Position numbers and translations under genes: made by a program
In this document: positions 19,001 through 27,792 of the stretch, piece after piece
Layout of the letters: each line of letters starts with the position of its first letter
Position numbering within the stretch: position 1 is the first letter of the stretch
Origin: Microbacterium phyllosphaerae
GTDB lineage: Bacteria; Actinomycetota; Actinomycetes; Actinomycetales; Microbacteriaceae
Assembly: GCF_017876435.1 (NCBI RefSeq)
Contig: NZ_JAGIOA010000001.1
Location: 2,852,001 to 2,916,000 of the forward strand
Length of the DNA stretch: 64,000 nt
Reading direction: 5' to 3'
Notes under the pieces: generated by a model
What the model was told of the DNA's origin: nothing
Seen by the model: only the letters and a program-made list of their open reading frames with translations
The model's database searches: none

Positions 19001-19532
19001 ACTCCGCGGCCGCCGCGCGTGCCGCGTCGTACTGACCGAGACGTAGACGCGTCTGGATCTCGCCGGACGGGCATCCGGTGGTGGCGATGAGCCCCTTGCC
19101 GTAGGTCTGCAGGAGCTCGCGGTCCATGCGGGGCTTGAAGTAGTAGCCCTCCATGCTCGACAGAGAGCTGAGCCGGAACAGGTTGTGCATCCCCTGCGTG
19201 CTCTCGCTCCACATCGTCATGTGGGTGTACGCGCCCGAGCCCGACACGTCGTCGCTCTTCTGATCGGGAGAACCCCACTGCACTCGCGACTTGTCGCTGC
19301 GATGGGTACCAGGGGTAACGTACGCCTCGAGCCCGATGATCGGCTTGACCCCCGCGGCGTTCGCCGCCTTGTAGAACTCGAAAGCCGCGAACGTGTTGCC
19401 GTGATCGGTCACCGCGATCGCCGGCATGTCGTAGTCGGCGGCGGCCTGGGTCATGGCCGCGATCTTCGCCGCCCCGTCGAGCATCGAGTACTCGCTGTGC
19501 ACGTGCAGGTGGACGAAGGAGTCGGATGCCAT
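16014..19532 (-). CDS. dnaE: DNA polymerase III subunit alpha
   Basis: Replicative polymerase of 1172 residues. It opens with the PHP domain (His-Leu-His-Val-His-Ser-Glu-Tyr-Ser-Met-Leu-Asp), which in this family can carry Mn-dependent proofreading. The catalytic aspartates lie in Met-Pro-Asp-Phe-Asp-Val-Asp-Phe (about residue 410), followed by palm, thumb and fingers, a helix-hairpin-helix region and an OB fold near the C-terminus. The length and full set of motifs indicate the essential DnaE1 type rather than the mutagenic DnaE2. I prefer the ATG at 19532 since a TAGAAT hexamer ends seven bases upstream; an in-frame ATG at 19562 is the alternative. Confidence 0.96.
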   Translation of the reverse strand: MASDSFVHLHVHSEYSMLDGAAKIAAMTQAAADYDMPAIAVTDHGNTFAAFEFYKAANAAGVKPIIGLEAYVTPGTHRSDKSRVQWGSPDQKSDDVSGSGAYTHMTMWSESTQGMHNLFRLSSLSSMEGYYFKPRMDRELLQTYGKGLIATTGCPSGEIQTRLRLGQYDAARAAAAEFQDLFGKENYFAEIMDHGLSIERRVMTDLIRLAKDLNIPLVGTNDSHYTHQHEADAHEALLCVQSGSTLDDPNRFKFDGDGYYIKTAAEMRQLFRDHPEACDNTLLIAERCEVEFNTAANYMPRFPVPDGETEDSWLIKEVEAGLHYRYPGGIPDKVRKQAEYETGIILQMGFPGYFLVVADFINWAKDNGIRVGPGRGSGAGSMVAYAMKITDLDPLEHGLIFERFLNPDRVSMPDFDVDFDDRRRGEVIEYVTRKYGSERVAQIVTYGTIKSKQALKDAGRVLGFPFSMGERLTKAMPPPVMGKDMPLDGMFDSAHPRFKEASEFRALIETDPEAKTVFDRALGLEGLKRQWGVHAAGVIMSSEPLIDIIPIMRREQDGQIVTQFDYPSCESLGLIKMDFLGLRNLTIISDALDNIRTNRGEELDLEHLELDDRGAYELLGRGESLGVFQLDGGPMRALMRLMRPDNFGDISALIALYRPGPMGANSHTNYALRKNGQQPITPIHPEFTDSLADILDESYGLIIYQEQVMAIAQRVAGFSLGQADILRRAMGKKKKSELDKQFEGFQAGMHANGYSDGAVNAIWEILLPFSDYAFNKAHSAAYGVVSYWTAYLKAHYPAEYMAALLTSVGDSKDKMALYLNECRRMGIKVLPPDVSESIKYFAAVGDDIRFGLGAVRNVGSNVVEGIIAARKDERFTSFHHFLDKVPLHVSNKRTVESLIKAGAFDSMGDSRRALLEVHEDAVEAAVDRKRNEAQGAIGFDFDSLYDDMEEAAPAKVPARPEWTKKDKLAFEREMLGLYVSDHPLAGLEVPLAKHASISIHNLINSDDMQDGDQVTVAGLVTSVQHRVAKASGNPYGMITVEDFNGEVTVMFMGKTYTEFQHILQQDSILAVRGRVSKRDDGLNLHAQSAFAPDVGSFDAAGPLALVLAEQRATEKVMNELAEVLRRHNGDTEVVLRVHRGGTAKVFDVPMPVKVSADLFGDLKSLLGPSCLG

Positions 19533-19539
19533 GAGTTCG

Positions 19540-19545
19540 ATTCTA
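19540..19545 (-). promoter_or_regulatory. -10 element of dnaE (probable leaderless start)
   Basis: TAGAAT on the minus strand ends seven bases before the ATG at 19532, and there is no Shine-Dalgarno sequence before that ATG. This decides between the two candidate starts. Confidence 0.45.
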
Positions 19546-19586
19546 CTTTCGGCTTCCGACATCGCAGGTCGGGTCGGGCCCCCGAG

Positions 19587-20159
19587 TCATCGCAGATCGA
19601 GGCGCATCAGCACACGGGGGAACCCGTCGAGAATGGACCCCGTCACGGCAGCCTTCTCGAATCCTGCCTTCTCGAACAGACGCCTGGTGCCGACGTACGC
19701 CATCGTGAGGTTCACCTTCTCGCCGCGATTGTCGACCGGGTACCCCTCGATCGCAGGCGCCCCGCGCTTCTTCGCGTGCGCGACGGCGCCGTCGATCAGC
19801 GCATGCGAGATCCCCTGCTTCCGGAAGCCCGGCCGAATGCGGATGCACCACAGCGACCAGACGTCGAGGTCGTCGATGTGCGGGATCAGCCGGTTGCGGG
19901 CGAAACTCGTCTCGCTCCTCGGATGCACCGCCGCCCATCCCACGGGTTCGTCGTCGAGATAGGCGATCACGCCCGGCGGAGGATCCTGGTGGCAGAGCTC
20001 GCGCACTCGGTCGGCCCGCTGGGACCCGCGCAGCTCGTCGTTCTCCTTGCTGCCGATCCGATAGCTCAGGCAGAAGCACACGTTCGACGTCGGCTTCTTC
20101 GGGCCGACGAGCGCGGCCACGTCGTCGAACTCGGTCGCAGGTCGCACCTCGATGCTCAT
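19587..20159 (-). CDS. GNAT family N-acetyltransferase
   Basis: Acetyltransferase of 190 residues. The acetyl-CoA site is visible as Arg-Pro-Gly-Phe-Arg-Lys-Gln-Gly-Ile-Ser (about 111-120) after the strand Val-Trp-Ser-Leu-Trp-Cys-Ile-Arg-Ile. A Cys-Phe-Cys-Leu-Ser-Tyr segment near residue 28 and a later Tyr-Val-Gly-Thr-Arg-Arg-Leu-Phe-Glu-Lys-Ala-Gly-Phe motif are also seen. The true start is ATG 20159, where the N-terminus reads as a GNAT beta strand. Substrate unknown. It stands between dnaE and the pseudouridine synthase gene, probably as its own unit. Confidence 0.85.
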   Translation of the reverse strand: MSIEVRPATEFDDVAALVGPKKPTSNVCFCLSYRIGSKENDELRGSQRADRVRELCHQDPPPGVIAYLDDEPVGWAAVHPRSETSFARNRLIPHIDDLDVWSLWCIRIRPGFRKQGISHALIDGAVAHAKKRGAPAIEGYPVDNRGEKVNLTMAYVGTRRLFEKAGFEKAAVTGSILDGFPRVLMRLDLR

Positions 20160-20165
20160 GGGTTC

Positions 20166-20171
20166 AGTCTG
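20166..20171 (-). promoter_or_regulatory. possible -10 element of the GNAT gene
   Basis: CAGACT on the minus strand ends six bases before the ATG, with no ribosome binding site between. It differs by one base from the TAGACT hexamers elsewhere in the window. Confidence 0.3.
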
Positions 20172-20202
20172 ACCCACACCGCGGACATCGGGTCCTGCCG
20201 AT

Positions 20203-21123
20203 TCACTCCCCGCGCAGGATCTCCAGAGCGTGCTCGAAGTCGGCCGGATAGGCAGACTCGAACTGCACCCACTCCCCCGTCGCCGGGTGCGAGAACGCAA
20301 GCTTGTGCGCATGCAGCCACTGGCGGGTGAGACCGAGCTTCGCCGACAGTGTGGGGTCCGCGCCGTAGAGCGGGTCCCCGGCGCACGGATGACGGAGTGC
20401 CGCCATGTGCACGCGGATCTGGTGTGTGCGACCGGTCTCGAGATGGATCTCGAGCAGCGAGGCTCCGGGGAAAGCCTCGAGCGTCTCGTAGTGCGTGACC
20501 GACGGTTTACCGTCGGGGACGACTGCGAACTTCCACGAGTGGTTCGGATGCCGACCGATCGGCGCGTCGATGGTCCCCGTCAACGGGTCCGGGTGCCCCT
20601 GGACGACCGCGTGGTAGATCTTCTCGACCGTGCGCTCCTTGAACGCGTGCTTGAGCGCCGTGTACGCCGACTCGCTCTTGGCGACGACCATGAGCCCGCT
20701 CGTGCCCACATCGAGACGATGCACGACCCCCTGGCGCTCCGGCGCACCGCTGGTCGCCACGCGGAACCCGGCCGCTGCGAGCGCACCCACGACCGTGGGG
20801 CCCTCCCAGCCGAGCGACGGGTGCGCGGCGACTCCTGTCGGCTTGTCGACGACGACGATGTCGTCATCGTCGTAGACGATCCCGAGCTCGGGAACGGCGA
20901 TCGGAATGATTCGCGGCTCCTCTTTCGGCTGCCACTCCACCTCGAGCCATCCACCGCCTCTCAGGCGATCGGACTTGTCGAGGGTCACTCCGTCGAGACG
21001 CACCCCTCCGGCGGCCGCGACATCAGCCGCGAACGTCCGCGAGAAGCCGAGCATCTTGGCGAGAGCCGCGTCGACGCGAGTGCCCTCCAACCCGTCCGGG
21101 ACGGGCAGGGAACGGAACTCCAC
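20203..21123 (-). CDS. rluD: RluA/RluD family pseudouridine synthase
   Basis: Isomerises specific uridines in 23S rRNA to pseudouridine. The 306-residue product has an N-terminal S4-like RNA-binding region (about 15-75), then the catalytic domain with [10 protein letters not shown] (about 137-146; the Asp is catalytic), and a late [11 protein letters not shown] motif. Domain order fits RluD, though RluC cannot be excluded. GTG start, two bases after lspA; the lspA-rluD pairing is widespread in Actinobacteria. Confidence 0.93.
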   Translation of the reverse strand: MEFRSLPVPDGLEGTRVDAALAKMLGFSRTFAADVAAAGGVRLDGVTLDKSDRLRGGGWLEVEWQPKEEPRIIPIAVPELGIVYDDDDIVVVDKPTGVAAHPSLGWEGPTVVGALAAAGFRVATSGAPERQGVVHRLDVGTSGLMVVAKSESAYTALKHAFKERTVEKIYHAVVQGHPDPLTGTIDAPIGRHPNHSWKFAVVPDGKPSVTHYETLEAFPGASLLEIHLETGRTHQIRVHMAALRHPCAGDPLYGADPTLSAKLGLTRQWLHAHKLAFSHPATGEWVQFESAYPADFEHALEILRGE

Positions 21124-21125
21124 GC

Positions 21126-21767
21126 TCAGCGACCCTCGGACGCTGCGGCAGAGGCATCCGGGGATGCCTCTCCGCTGCCCGAAGCCGATTCCGACTCTGC
21201 GTCTTCGGCCACGGCAGCGGCCTCGGCTTCCTCATCGGTCTCCACGGGAGCATGATCGCGCTCGCGCGTGCCGTCGAATCGCAGCCCGAACACGACGAGC
21301 AGCGCCACCGAGATCATCCCGGTGACGATGAAGATGTCTGCCACGTTGAAGATCGCCGGCATCATCCAGGGCATCGAGATCATGTCGACGACGTGACCCA
21401 TGGGGAAGCCGGGGTCGCGGAAGAGACGATCCGTGAGGTTTCCGAGCACTCCGCCCAGCAGGCACCCGAGCACGACGGCCCACAGCCGTGAACGGAGTCC
21501 GAGGGCCTTCCAGACGATCACTCCGGCGACGACGGCAAGCGCGATCGTGAAGATCCACGTGACATCGGATCCGAGCGAGAATGCGGCGCCGGGATTGCGG
21601 ACGTAGTACAGCTGAAGGAACTCACCGAGCACCGGGACGGGCTCCTGCAGAGGCAGGTTCTCGGTGGTGAGATACTTCACAAACTGATCGGCGGCCAGCA
21701 CGAGCGCTGCGAGAATCGCAACGATCGCGCCAGCCGCCGACCGACGAAGGGCAGGGCGTCCTGGCAA
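21126..21767 (-). CDS. lspA: lipoprotein signal peptidase (signal peptidase II)
   Basis: Membrane aspartyl protease that removes signal peptides from lipoproteins. Four transmembrane helices are seen (about 12-32, 66-84, 90-108 and 138-160). The catalytic aspartates lie in Gly-Asn-Leu-Thr-Asp-Arg-Leu (about 114) and Phe-Asn-Val-Ala-Asp (about 141). The reading frame starts with TTG and lacks a clear ribosome binding site. Unusually, about 50 residues of acidic, Ala/Glu/Ser-rich sequence follow the last helix, making it 213 residues against roughly 165-200 for most homologues. Confidence 0.93.
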   Translation of the reverse strand: MPGRPALRRSAAGAIVAILAALVLAADQFVKYLTTENLPLQEPVPVLGEFLQLYYVRNPGAAFSLGSDVTWIFTIALAVVAGVIVWKALGLRSRLWAVVLGCLLGGVLGNLTDRLFRDPGFPMGHVVDMISMPWMMPAIFNVADIFIVTGMISVALLVVFGLRFDGTRERDHAPVETDEEAEAAAVAEDAESESASGSGEASPDASAAASEGR

Positions 21768-21776
21768 AGGGACGAC

Positions 21777-22373
21777 CTACAGTCCGATCGCGGAGACCGG
21801 GGTCGAGTCCGTCGACGCCGACTTCTCGTCGAGGTCGCGGAGCTGACCCTCGATGTAACCGCGCAGCTGCGAGCGGTAGTCGCGCTCGAAGTTGCGGAGT
21901 TCGGTGATGCGAGCCTCGAGGGTGTTGCGCTCGCGCTCGAGTCGTGCCGACTCCTCGCGCTGCTTGGCCTCGGCCTCGGTGCGGATGCGGTTGACCTCGC
22001 CCTCGGCGTCGGCGATGAGCTGAGCGCGCTTGGCCTCGCCCTCGGCGACGTGCTCGTCGTGCAGACGCTGCGCGAGTTCGATGATGCCTGCGGTGGCGGT
22101 CGCAGAACCCGACGGGGCGGGCTCGACGGGGGCGGGAGCCTCCTCGACGACCGGTGCGGGCGCCTCAGCGGCGGGAGCCGCGGGAGCGACCGGCGCATCG
22201 CCGGACTCGAACGCGGCGAGCTTGGCCTTGAGTTCGACGTTCTCTTCGAGGGCCTTGCGCCACTCGATGACGATCTCGTCGAGGAAGTCGTCGACCTCGT
22301 CCGGGTCGAAGCCGTCCTTGAAGCGGACGTGCTGGAACTGCTTGGTGACGACGTCATCCGGGGTAAGTGCCAT
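21777..22373 (-). CDS. divIVA: DivIVA family cell-pole protein (Wag31-like)
   Basis: Polar scaffold that directs tip growth and septum placement in Actinobacteria. The 198-residue product starts with the conserved DivIVA head (Ala-Leu-Thr-Pro-Asp-Asp-Val-Val, then Asp-Gly-Phe-Asp-Pro-Asp-Glu-Val-Asp-Asp-Phe-Leu-Asp), has an Ala/Pro-rich linker (about 60-105), and a coiled coil with regular Glu/Arg/Leu heptads to about 180. GAAGGAG precedes the ATG. It is shorter than mycobacterial Wag31 (about 260 residues). It lies downstream of yggT in the classic ftsZ-yggS-sepF-yggT-divIVA order. Confidence 0.93.
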   Translation of the reverse strand: MALTPDDVVTKQFQHVRFKDGFDPDEVDDFLDEIVIEWRKALEENVELKAKLAAFESGDAPVAPAAPAAEAPAPVVEEAPAPVEPAPSGSATATAGIIELAQRLHDEHVAEGEAKRAQLIADAEGEVNRIRTEAEAKQREESARLERERNTLEARITELRNFERDYRSQLRGYIEGQLRDLDEKSASTDSTPVSAIGL

Positions 22374-22527
22374 GGTGGCTCCTTCGATGAGTTCGGTTGC
22401 CAGTTTCGAGAATGGCGTGGTCGTGATCTGGCGCGAACCCGGGGCGCGCACCTGGGAGCCAAGCATAGTCCCCGAGCCTGTCACCCGCGACGCCGCGACA
22501 CTCCACGGCACCGAAGTCGGCCAGATC

Positions 22528-22827
22528 TCAGATGAAGTTGCGGACGACGCTCATCAGGATGAGCACGATCAGGATCGTGATGGAGAACCCGAAATCCAGA
22601 GACAACCCACCGATCCGCAGCGGCGGGATGATCCGCCGGAAGAACCGGACGGGTGGGTCGGTGATGGTGTAGACGAGCTCGGCAGCGACGAGGCCGGCCC
22701 CCTTGGGGCGCCATTCCCTGTTGAAGAGCGGGATGTACCCCAGGATCAGGCGTGCGAAGAGCACCAGGAGGTACAGCAGAAGCGCCAGATGGACGATGCT
22801 GGCGATGATGGAGACGACGATCCCCAC
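22528..22827 (-). CDS. YggT family membrane protein
   Basis: Small integral membrane protein of 99 residues with two hydrophobic segments (about 3-26 and 66-92) separated by a loop containing Tyr-Thr-Ile-Thr-Asp-Pro-Pro-Val-Arg-Phe-Phe-Arg-Arg, the YggT signature. The molecular role is not established; its constant place between sepF and divIVA suggests work in cell-envelope growth. GTG start, three bases after the sepF stop. Confidence 0.9.
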   Translation of the reverse strand: MGIVVSIIASIVHLALLLYLLVLFARLILGYIPLFNREWRPKGAGLVAAELVYTITDPPVRFFRRIIPPLRIGGLSLDFGFSITILIVLILMSVVRNFI

Positions 22828-22830
22828 GGT

Positions 22831-23304
22831 CTACGACTGGTCGAAGCCCGCAGACTCAGCGTCTGCGTGCGCGATTCCCCCGTGGCCGGACACCGCGATG
22901 TTCTCCGGCGAGAGCAGGAACACCTTCGAGGTGACGCGCTCGATGCGGCCGTACAGACCCAGCGAGAGACCCGAGGCGAAGTCGATCAGACGGCGAGCAT
23001 CCGCGTCGCTCATCTGCGAGAGGTTGATGATGACCGGCACACCCTCGCGGAAGCTCTCCGCGATGAGCTGAGCATCGCGGTACTGCTTCGGGTGCACGGT
23101 GAGGATCTCGTTCACGGCCCCTCCTGCGGGCTGACGCACGGCGACGGGGCGCCGAAGCGGGGTGACGGGGGCCGGAGCCGGCTCTTCACGGTCACGGTCG
23201 CGGTCACGCTCGCGATGTGCGCGAACGGGAGCCTGCTCCTCGTAGACCTCTTCCTCGTCGGCGAGGCCGAGATACACCATGGTCTTCTTCAGCGGGTTAC
23301 CCAT
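22831..23304 (-). CDS. sepF: cell division protein SepF
   Basis: Membrane-anchoring partner of FtsZ in Gram-positive bacteria lacking FtsA. The 157-residue product has an N-terminal amphipathic region ([12 protein letters not shown]), a charged linker rich in Arg-Glu-Asp, and the SepF core ([11 protein letters not shown]ough Tyr-Gly-Arg-Ile-Glu-Arg-Val). GGAGGA lies before the ATG. No ftsA is present in this dcw cluster, consistent with SepF filling that role. Confidence 0.95.
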   Translation of the reverse strand: MGNPLKKTMVYLGLADEEEVYEEQAPVRAHRERDRDRDREEPAPAPVTPLRRPVAVRQPAGGAVNEILTVHPKQYRDAQLIAESFREGVPVIINLSQMSDADARRLIDFASGLSLGLYGRIERVTSKVFLLSPENIAVSGHGGIAHADAESAGFDQS

Positions 23305-23347
23305 CGTGTCCTCCGGTTCGAACGAGTCGGGTTGGTCTGTTCACAGG

Positions 23348-24052
23348 TTAACCCCGGTCGGGTCGGGGGCCCGTGATTGCGGAACCGATCCGCAGGTGTG
23401 TCGCGCCGGCGCTGATCGCTTCGACGAAGTCGCCGGTCATCCCTGCGGAGATCCAGTCGGCTGCGGGCTCGACCTCACGCACGCTCTCGGCGATCGCGTG
23501 CAGCCGGGCGAACGCCGATGCGGGCTCCTCGTCGAGCGGAGCGACCGCCATCACGCCTCGAAGGCGCAGGGACGGCAGAGACATGATGTGCTCGGCGAGC
23601 GACCGCGCATCGTCGGGAGCCACGCCCCCACGCCCGTGATCCGCCGTCAGGTTCACCTGGACGAGGACGTCGAGGACGTCGTCTCCCTCAGCGGCCCTGT
23701 GCAGGGCATCCGCGAGCCTGTCGCGGTCGACCGAATGCACGGCATCCGCGCTCCGGCGGATCGCGGACGCCTTGTTGGTCTGCGCCTGCCCGATGAAATG
23801 CCAGCGCAGCTCGAGGTCCTCGAGTTCGCCGGTCTTCGACGTGAGCTCCTGCTGGCGGTTCTCGCCGACTTCTCGCACGCCGAGGGCGTGCAGGTCGCGG
23901 ACGAGGGATGCCGGGTGGAACTTCGTCACCACGATCCGGGTGATCTCCGCAGGGTCGCGACCGGCCAGACGGGCGGCGTCGGCGATCCGTGCGTCGATCG
24001 CCGACAGCCGCTCGGCCAGACTCGATTCCTGTCGGCCCTGCGCGAGGGTCAC
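23348..24052 (-). CDS. YggS family PLP-binding protein
   Basis: PLP homeostasis protein (PLPBP family), an alanine-racemase-like barrel without known catalytic activity. The PLP lysine lies in Ile-Val-Val-Thr-Lys-Phe-His-Pro (about residue 43), followed by Val-Gly-Glu-Asn-Arg-Gln-Gln-Glu and a late Ser-Ala-Gly-Met-Thr-Gly-Asp phosphate-binding segment. 234 residues. Its GTG start overlaps the ftsZ stop by four bases, so the two are coupled. The laccase-domain gene often found between ftsZ and yggS is absent. Confidence 0.92.
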   Translation of the reverse strand: MTLAQGRQESSLAERLSAIDARIADAARLAGRDPAEITRIVVTKFHPASLVRDLHALGVREVGENRQQELTSKTGELEDLELRWHFIGQAQTNKASAIRRSADAVHSVDRDRLADALHRAAEGDDVLDVLVQVNLTADHGRGGVAPDDARSLAEHIMSLPSLRLRGVMAVAPLDEEPASAFARLHAIAESVREVEPAADWISAGMTGDFVEAISAGATHLRIGSAITGPRPDRG

Positions 24053-25203
24053 TTCAGGAATTCGGGGATGTCGATGTCGTCATCCGCGAACGCGGGCTCG
24101 ATGCTCGTGGCGGGGACGCGCTGCTGAGGCGCCTTCTCCGCCTCGACGGACTCAGTCGAGGGCTTGCTCTGGTCGTCGTTCGTCAGCGTCACCTCGGGAA
24201 GCGTGCTCGCAGCGGCGGGGCGCGTGACGACCATCGGGTCGAGACGCAGCGAGGGCTCGCCACTGTCGAAGCCCGCGGCGATCACCGTGACGCGCACCTC
24301 GTCGCCGAGCGTGTCGTCGATGACCGTACCGAAGATGATGTTGGCCTCGGGGTGTGCGGCCTCCTTGACGAGGTCCGCAGCATCGTGGATCTCGAAGATC
24401 CCGAGGTTCGAGCCACCCTGGATCGAGAGCAGGACTCCGTGCGCGCCTTCGATGCTCGCCTCGAGCAACGGAGACTCGACTGCCAGTTCGGCGGCTTTGA
24501 TCGCACGGTCGGCCCCGCGCGCGGATCCGATGCCCATGAGAGCCGACCCGGCTCCCTGCATGACGGACTTGACGTCCGCGAAGTCGAGGTTGATGAGACC
24601 GGGAGTCGTGATGAGGTCGGTGATGCCCTGCACACCGGCGAGGAGCACCTGGTCGGCGGTGGCGAAGGCCTCGATCATCGAGATGCCACGGTCGCTGATC
24701 TCGAGCAGGCGGTCGTTCGGCACCACGATGAGCGTGTCGACCTCTTCCTTGAGCTTCACGACGCCGGCTTCGGCCTGGCTCTGGCGGCGACGGCCCTCGA
24801 ACGAGAACGGCTTGGTGACGACACCGATCGTCAGGGCGCCGATCGACTTGGCGATGCGCGCGACGACGGGGGCTCCACCGGTTCCGGTTCCGCCACCCTC
24901 ACCTGCGGTCACGAACACCATGTCGGCGCCGGTGAGCGCCTGCTCGATCTCTTCGGCGTGGTCCTCGGCGGCGCGGCGACCGACCTCGGGATCGGCTCCT
25001 GCGCCGAGGCCGCGAGTGAGCTCACGGCCCACATCGAGCTTCACGTCGGCGTCGCTCATCAGCAGCGCCTGGGCGTCGGTGTTCACGGCGATGAACTCGA
25101 CTCCGCGGAGACCGAGATCGATCATGCGGTTGACGGCGTTGACGCCGCCACCGCCGACGCCGACGACCTTGATCACGGCGAGGTAGTTCTGGTTCTGGCT
25201 CAT
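24049..25203 (-). CDS. ftsZ: cell division protein FtsZ
   Basis: Tubulin-like GTPase that forms the division ring. The 384-residue product shows the nucleotide-binding segment [13 protein letters not shown] near the N-terminus, the tubulin signature Gly-Glu-Gly-Gly-Gly-Thr-Gly-Thr-Gly (about 104), and a variable acidic linker ending in the C-terminal peptide Asp-Ile-Asp-Ile-Pro-Glu-Phe-Leu-Lys, which binds SepF and FtsW-type partners. GGAGG lies six bases before the chosen ATG. The 176-base gap before it probably holds its own promoter. Confidence 0.97.
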   Translation of the reverse strand: MSQNQNYLAVIKVVGVGGGGVNAVNRMIDLGLRGVEFIAVNTDAQALLMSDADVKLDVGRELTRGLGAGADPEVGRRAAEDHAEEIEQALTGADMVFVTAGEGGGTGTGGAPVVARIAKSIGALTIGVVTKPFSFEGRRRQSQAEAGVVKLKEEVDTLIVVPNDRLLEISDRGISMIEAFATADQVLLAGVQGITDLITTPGLINLDFADVKSVMQGAGSALMGIGSARGADRAIKAAELAVESPLLEASIEGAHGVLLSIQGGSNLGIFEIHDAADLVKEAAHPEANIIFGTVIDDTLGDEVRVTVIAAGFDSGEPSLRLDPMVVTRPAAASTLPEVTLTNDDQSKPSTESVEAEKAPQQRVPATSIEPAFADDDIDIPEFLK

Positions 25204-25379
25204 GGCCGGCCTCCGAATAGTCGAGCCTGTCTTTGGGCGAGATCCCGCGGGTTGAACCTTAAACCTCAACTAGAGGTGTAAAGTATTTCCCGGTATTGGT
25301 TTCTCTTGTTCGAAGGTAAGCGTCACGCCCCCGCGCACACGCAGCGACACGGGCGTGTCGCCCGTTTGCCGTCGAAACC
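25204..25379 (-). promoter_or_regulatory. ftsQ-ftsZ intergenic region, likely ftsZ promoter
   Basis: The largest gap inside the dcw run, and unusually AT-rich in its middle (about 25258-25310). On the minus strand TACTTT (25285-25280) and TAAGGT (around 25261) are possible -10 hexamers, the latter 15 bases after TTTACA. An inverted repeat of five base pairs (25262-25266 with 25272-25276) overlaps this zone, and a seven-base-pair hairpin (25344-25350 with 25355-25361) follows the ftsQ stop. The exact start is not determinable by eye. Confidence 0.4.
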
Positions 25380-26327
25380 TCAGCCGACGACCACCGCATG
25401 CGGCGATGTGACGTCGATCGACGAGGCGTTCGGGCTGCGGATCAGCGTCTTCGCGAGCACCTCACCCTTCAGCGGAGAGTCTTCTGCGCTGCCCCACACG
25501 ACGGTCAGCCCGGTGTTCAGCGTCAGCGTCACGTCATCCGCGGACGTCGCGCTGACCCCTGTGAGCGCGGCGCGCAGATCGGCCGGCACCGACCGGACGA
25601 CGAGGCCTGCGCTCTCGAACGCGGCCGAGTCGGTGCCTCCCTCGATGTCGAGCAGAGGCTGCCCGGCAGGCTGATCCGACGTGGTCGCGAGAGCGACGCC
25701 CGCAGCGTCGACGAGCGTGTACCCCGCATCCGACCGGAGGACGCCGACAGGGGTCCGCTCGACGACCCGTACCGTCAACTCGTGCGGCGGTTTCGCTTCG
25801 AGCGCATACGTCTCGATCAGGGGGAATGCCAGCAGCGACGCCTTGACCTCGCTCGAATCGATGGCGGCGAGCGGTGTGCCGATCTGATCGGCCAGCGCCG
25901 CCTCGACGGTCGCCGGATCGAGAGTGGTCGCGCCGACCACCGTGATCTTCTCGACGGCGAACAGCGGGCTGTACGCGGCCACGACGGTTCCGCCGATCAG
26001 CAGCACCAGAGCTCCGATCGCACTGAGCCAGACGATCCGCCGCCGACGCGACCGCTGGGTGAACCGCCGGATCTCGGCCCGAAGGGCCTTGCGCCTCGCG
26101 CGCGCCGCGCGCCAGACATCGCGGGTCGACGTGGGGTGCTCCCCACCATCAGTCCCTTCTCCGCGGGGATCCTCCGTCGCGACGGGAGGCGTGCGGGGAG
26201 CGGATGGCGCCCCTGACCCGCCGTCGCCGATCGGCGACCTCTCCCGACGACCGGTTCGTCGCGCAGGTTCGCCCCTCTCCCCCACGTCGCCCGCGGGAGG
26301 CGTGGGGAGCGGAGGCGGACGTCGCAT
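25380..26327 (-). CDS. ftsQ: cell division protein FtsQ
   Basis: Single-pass divisome protein that links the ring to septal wall synthesis. It has a long cytoplasmic N-terminus (about 110 residues, Pro/Arg/Gly-rich), one transmembrane helix (about 117-138), then a POTRA domain (Val-Glu-Lys-Ile-Thr-Val-Val-Gly-Ala onward) and a beta domain. The 315-residue length is normal for Actinobacteria. The ATG is preceded by GAGG eight bases upstream, lying over the murC stop codon. Confidence 0.9.
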   Translation of the reverse strand: MRRPPPLPTPPAGDVGERGEPARRTGRRERSPIGDGGSGAPSAPRTPPVATEDPRGEGTDGGEHPTSTRDVWRAARARRKALRAEIRRFTQRSRRRRIVWLSAIGALVLLIGGTVVAAYSPLFAVEKITVVGATTLDPATVEAALADQIGTPLAAIDSSEVKASLLAFPLIETYALEAKPPHELTVRVVERTPVGVLRSDAGYTLVDAAGVALATTSDQPAGQPLLDIEGGTDSAAFESAGLVVRSVPADLRAALTGVSATSADDVTLTLNTGLTVVWGSAEDSPLKGEVLAKTLIRSPNASSIDVTSPHAVVVG

Positions 26328-26330
26328 CTG

Positions 26331-27728
26331 CTAGACCTCTGTCGTGCGCAGCGATTCGAGCACCTGCGGGATGATCTGGTAGACGTTCCCGCACCCGAGC
26401 GTGACGACGAAGTCGCCGTCCCGAGCGACCGACGCGGTGTAGTCGGCGGCCTGCTGCCAGTCCGCGACGAAGTGCACGTGCGAAGGATCACGGAAGGCCC
26501 CGCTGACGAGCTCTCCGGTGACCCCGGGAACCGGATCCTCGCGGGCGCCGTAGACGTCGAGCACGACCGTGTGATCCGCGAACGTCTCGAGGACGTCGGC
26601 GAACTCCTGGAACATGTGCTGCGTGCGCGAGTAGGTGTGCGGCTGCTGGATCGCGATGATCCTGCCGGAGCCGGCGATCGACCGCATCGCCTCGAGCGCG
26701 GCGCGCACCTCGGTCGGGTGGTGCGAGTAGTCGTCGTACACGGTGACTCCACGCGCGACGCCGTGCTGCTCGAGTCGACGCACGGTTCCGGCGAATCCTT
26801 CGACGGCGCGCGCCGACTCGACCAGGCCGAAGCCGACGGAGAGCAGGACGGTGATCGCCCCGGCCGCATTGATCGCGTTGTGCACACCGGGAACGGCGAG
26901 CTGCAGGCGCACGCTCTCGGCGCCACGGCTGATCGTCGCCGACACGGGACCGGCCGCGACGATGTCGGTCACCCGCACGTCGGCATCCTCTGCCTGGCCG
27001 AAGGTGATGACGTTCGGGTGCGACAGACCGGCTCCGACGCGCAGCGCGCCGGGATCGTCGCTCGAGATGACGACGGCCTCGGAGGCGGCGTCGGCGAAGC
27101 GCACGAACGCGTCGTGGAACGCCTCGTCCGACCCGTAGTGATCGAGGTGATCGGGGTCGACATTGGTGATGAGCGCGATCGCCGTGTCGTAGAGAAGGAA
27201 CGTGCCGTCGGACTCGTCGGCCTCGATCACGAAGAGCTCGCCGGTGCCCGTGGCGCTCGAGACGCCGAGCTGCTCGATCACGCCGCCGTTGACGAAGTTC
27301 GGATCGGCTCCCAGCGCCTGCAGCGCGGTGACGATCATTCCGGTCGACGTCGTCTTGCCATGAGCGCCGGCGACCGAGACGAGTCGGCGGGAGCCGATCA
27401 GCCAGTGCAGCGCCTGCGAACGATGGATGACATGGAGTCCCCGTTCCTTCGCCGTGACGAACTCGGGGTTCTCGGGCCAGATCGCACCGGTGTGCACCAC
27501 CGTGTCGGCGTCACCGAGGTGGGCGGCGTCGTGTCCGACGTGCACGGTTGCTCCCGCCGCAGCGAGTGCGCGCAGGTTGTCGCTGTCTGCCCGATCGCTT
27601 CCGGACACTCGGATGCCGGCGTCGAGGAACATCTTCGCGAGGCCGCTCATGCCGGATCCGCCGATGCCGATGAAGTGCGCGGAGGAGATCGACTCGGGGA
27701 TCGGAAGGGAGAGGTCAGGTCTGATCAT
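26331..27728 (-). CDS. murC: UDP-N-acetylmuramate--L-alanine ligase
   Basis: Adds L-alanine to UDP-MurNAc, first amino acid of the peptidoglycan stem peptide. The 465-residue Mur ligase shows Gly-Ile-Gly-Gly-Ser-Gly-Met-Ser-Gly (about 22-30) for UDP binding and the ATP loop Gly-Ala-His-Gly-Lys-Thr-Thr-Ser-Thr (about 120). A TAGACT hexamer at 27743-27738 lies nine bases before the ATG, so it may have an internal promoter in the 64-base gap after murG. Confidence 0.96.
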   Translation of the reverse strand: MIRPDLSLPIPESISSAHFIGIGGSGMSGLAKMFLDAGIRVSGSDRADSDNLRALAAAGATVHVGHDAAHLGDADTVVHTGAIWPENPEFVTAKERGLHVIHRSQALHWLIGSRRLVSVAGAHGKTTSTGMIVTALQALGADPNFVNGGVIEQLGVSSATGTGELFVIEADESDGTFLLYDTAIALITNVDPDHLDHYGSDEAFHDAFVRFADAASEAVVISSDDPGALRVGAGLSHPNVITFGQAEDADVRVTDIVAAGPVSATISRGAESVRLQLAVPGVHNAINAAGAITVLLSVGFGLVESARAVEGFAGTVRRLEQHGVARGVTVYDDYSHHPTEVRAALEAMRSIAGSGRIIAIQQPHTYSRTQHMFQEFADVLETFADHTVVLDVYGAREDPVPGVTGELVSGAFRDPSHVHFVADWQQAADYTASVARDGDFVVTLGCGNVYQIIPQVLESLRTTEV

Positions 27729-27792
27729 GTCGGGTTCAGTCTACTTTTCGGTGAGGACGTTTCGGCGTCGCGGGGCCGTGTCTACGGCGGAG

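Noticed and set aside
16278..19046. Long open frame of about 922 codons on the plus strand
   Set aside because: Antisense to dnaE; composition is Arg/Val/Asp-rich without any motif.
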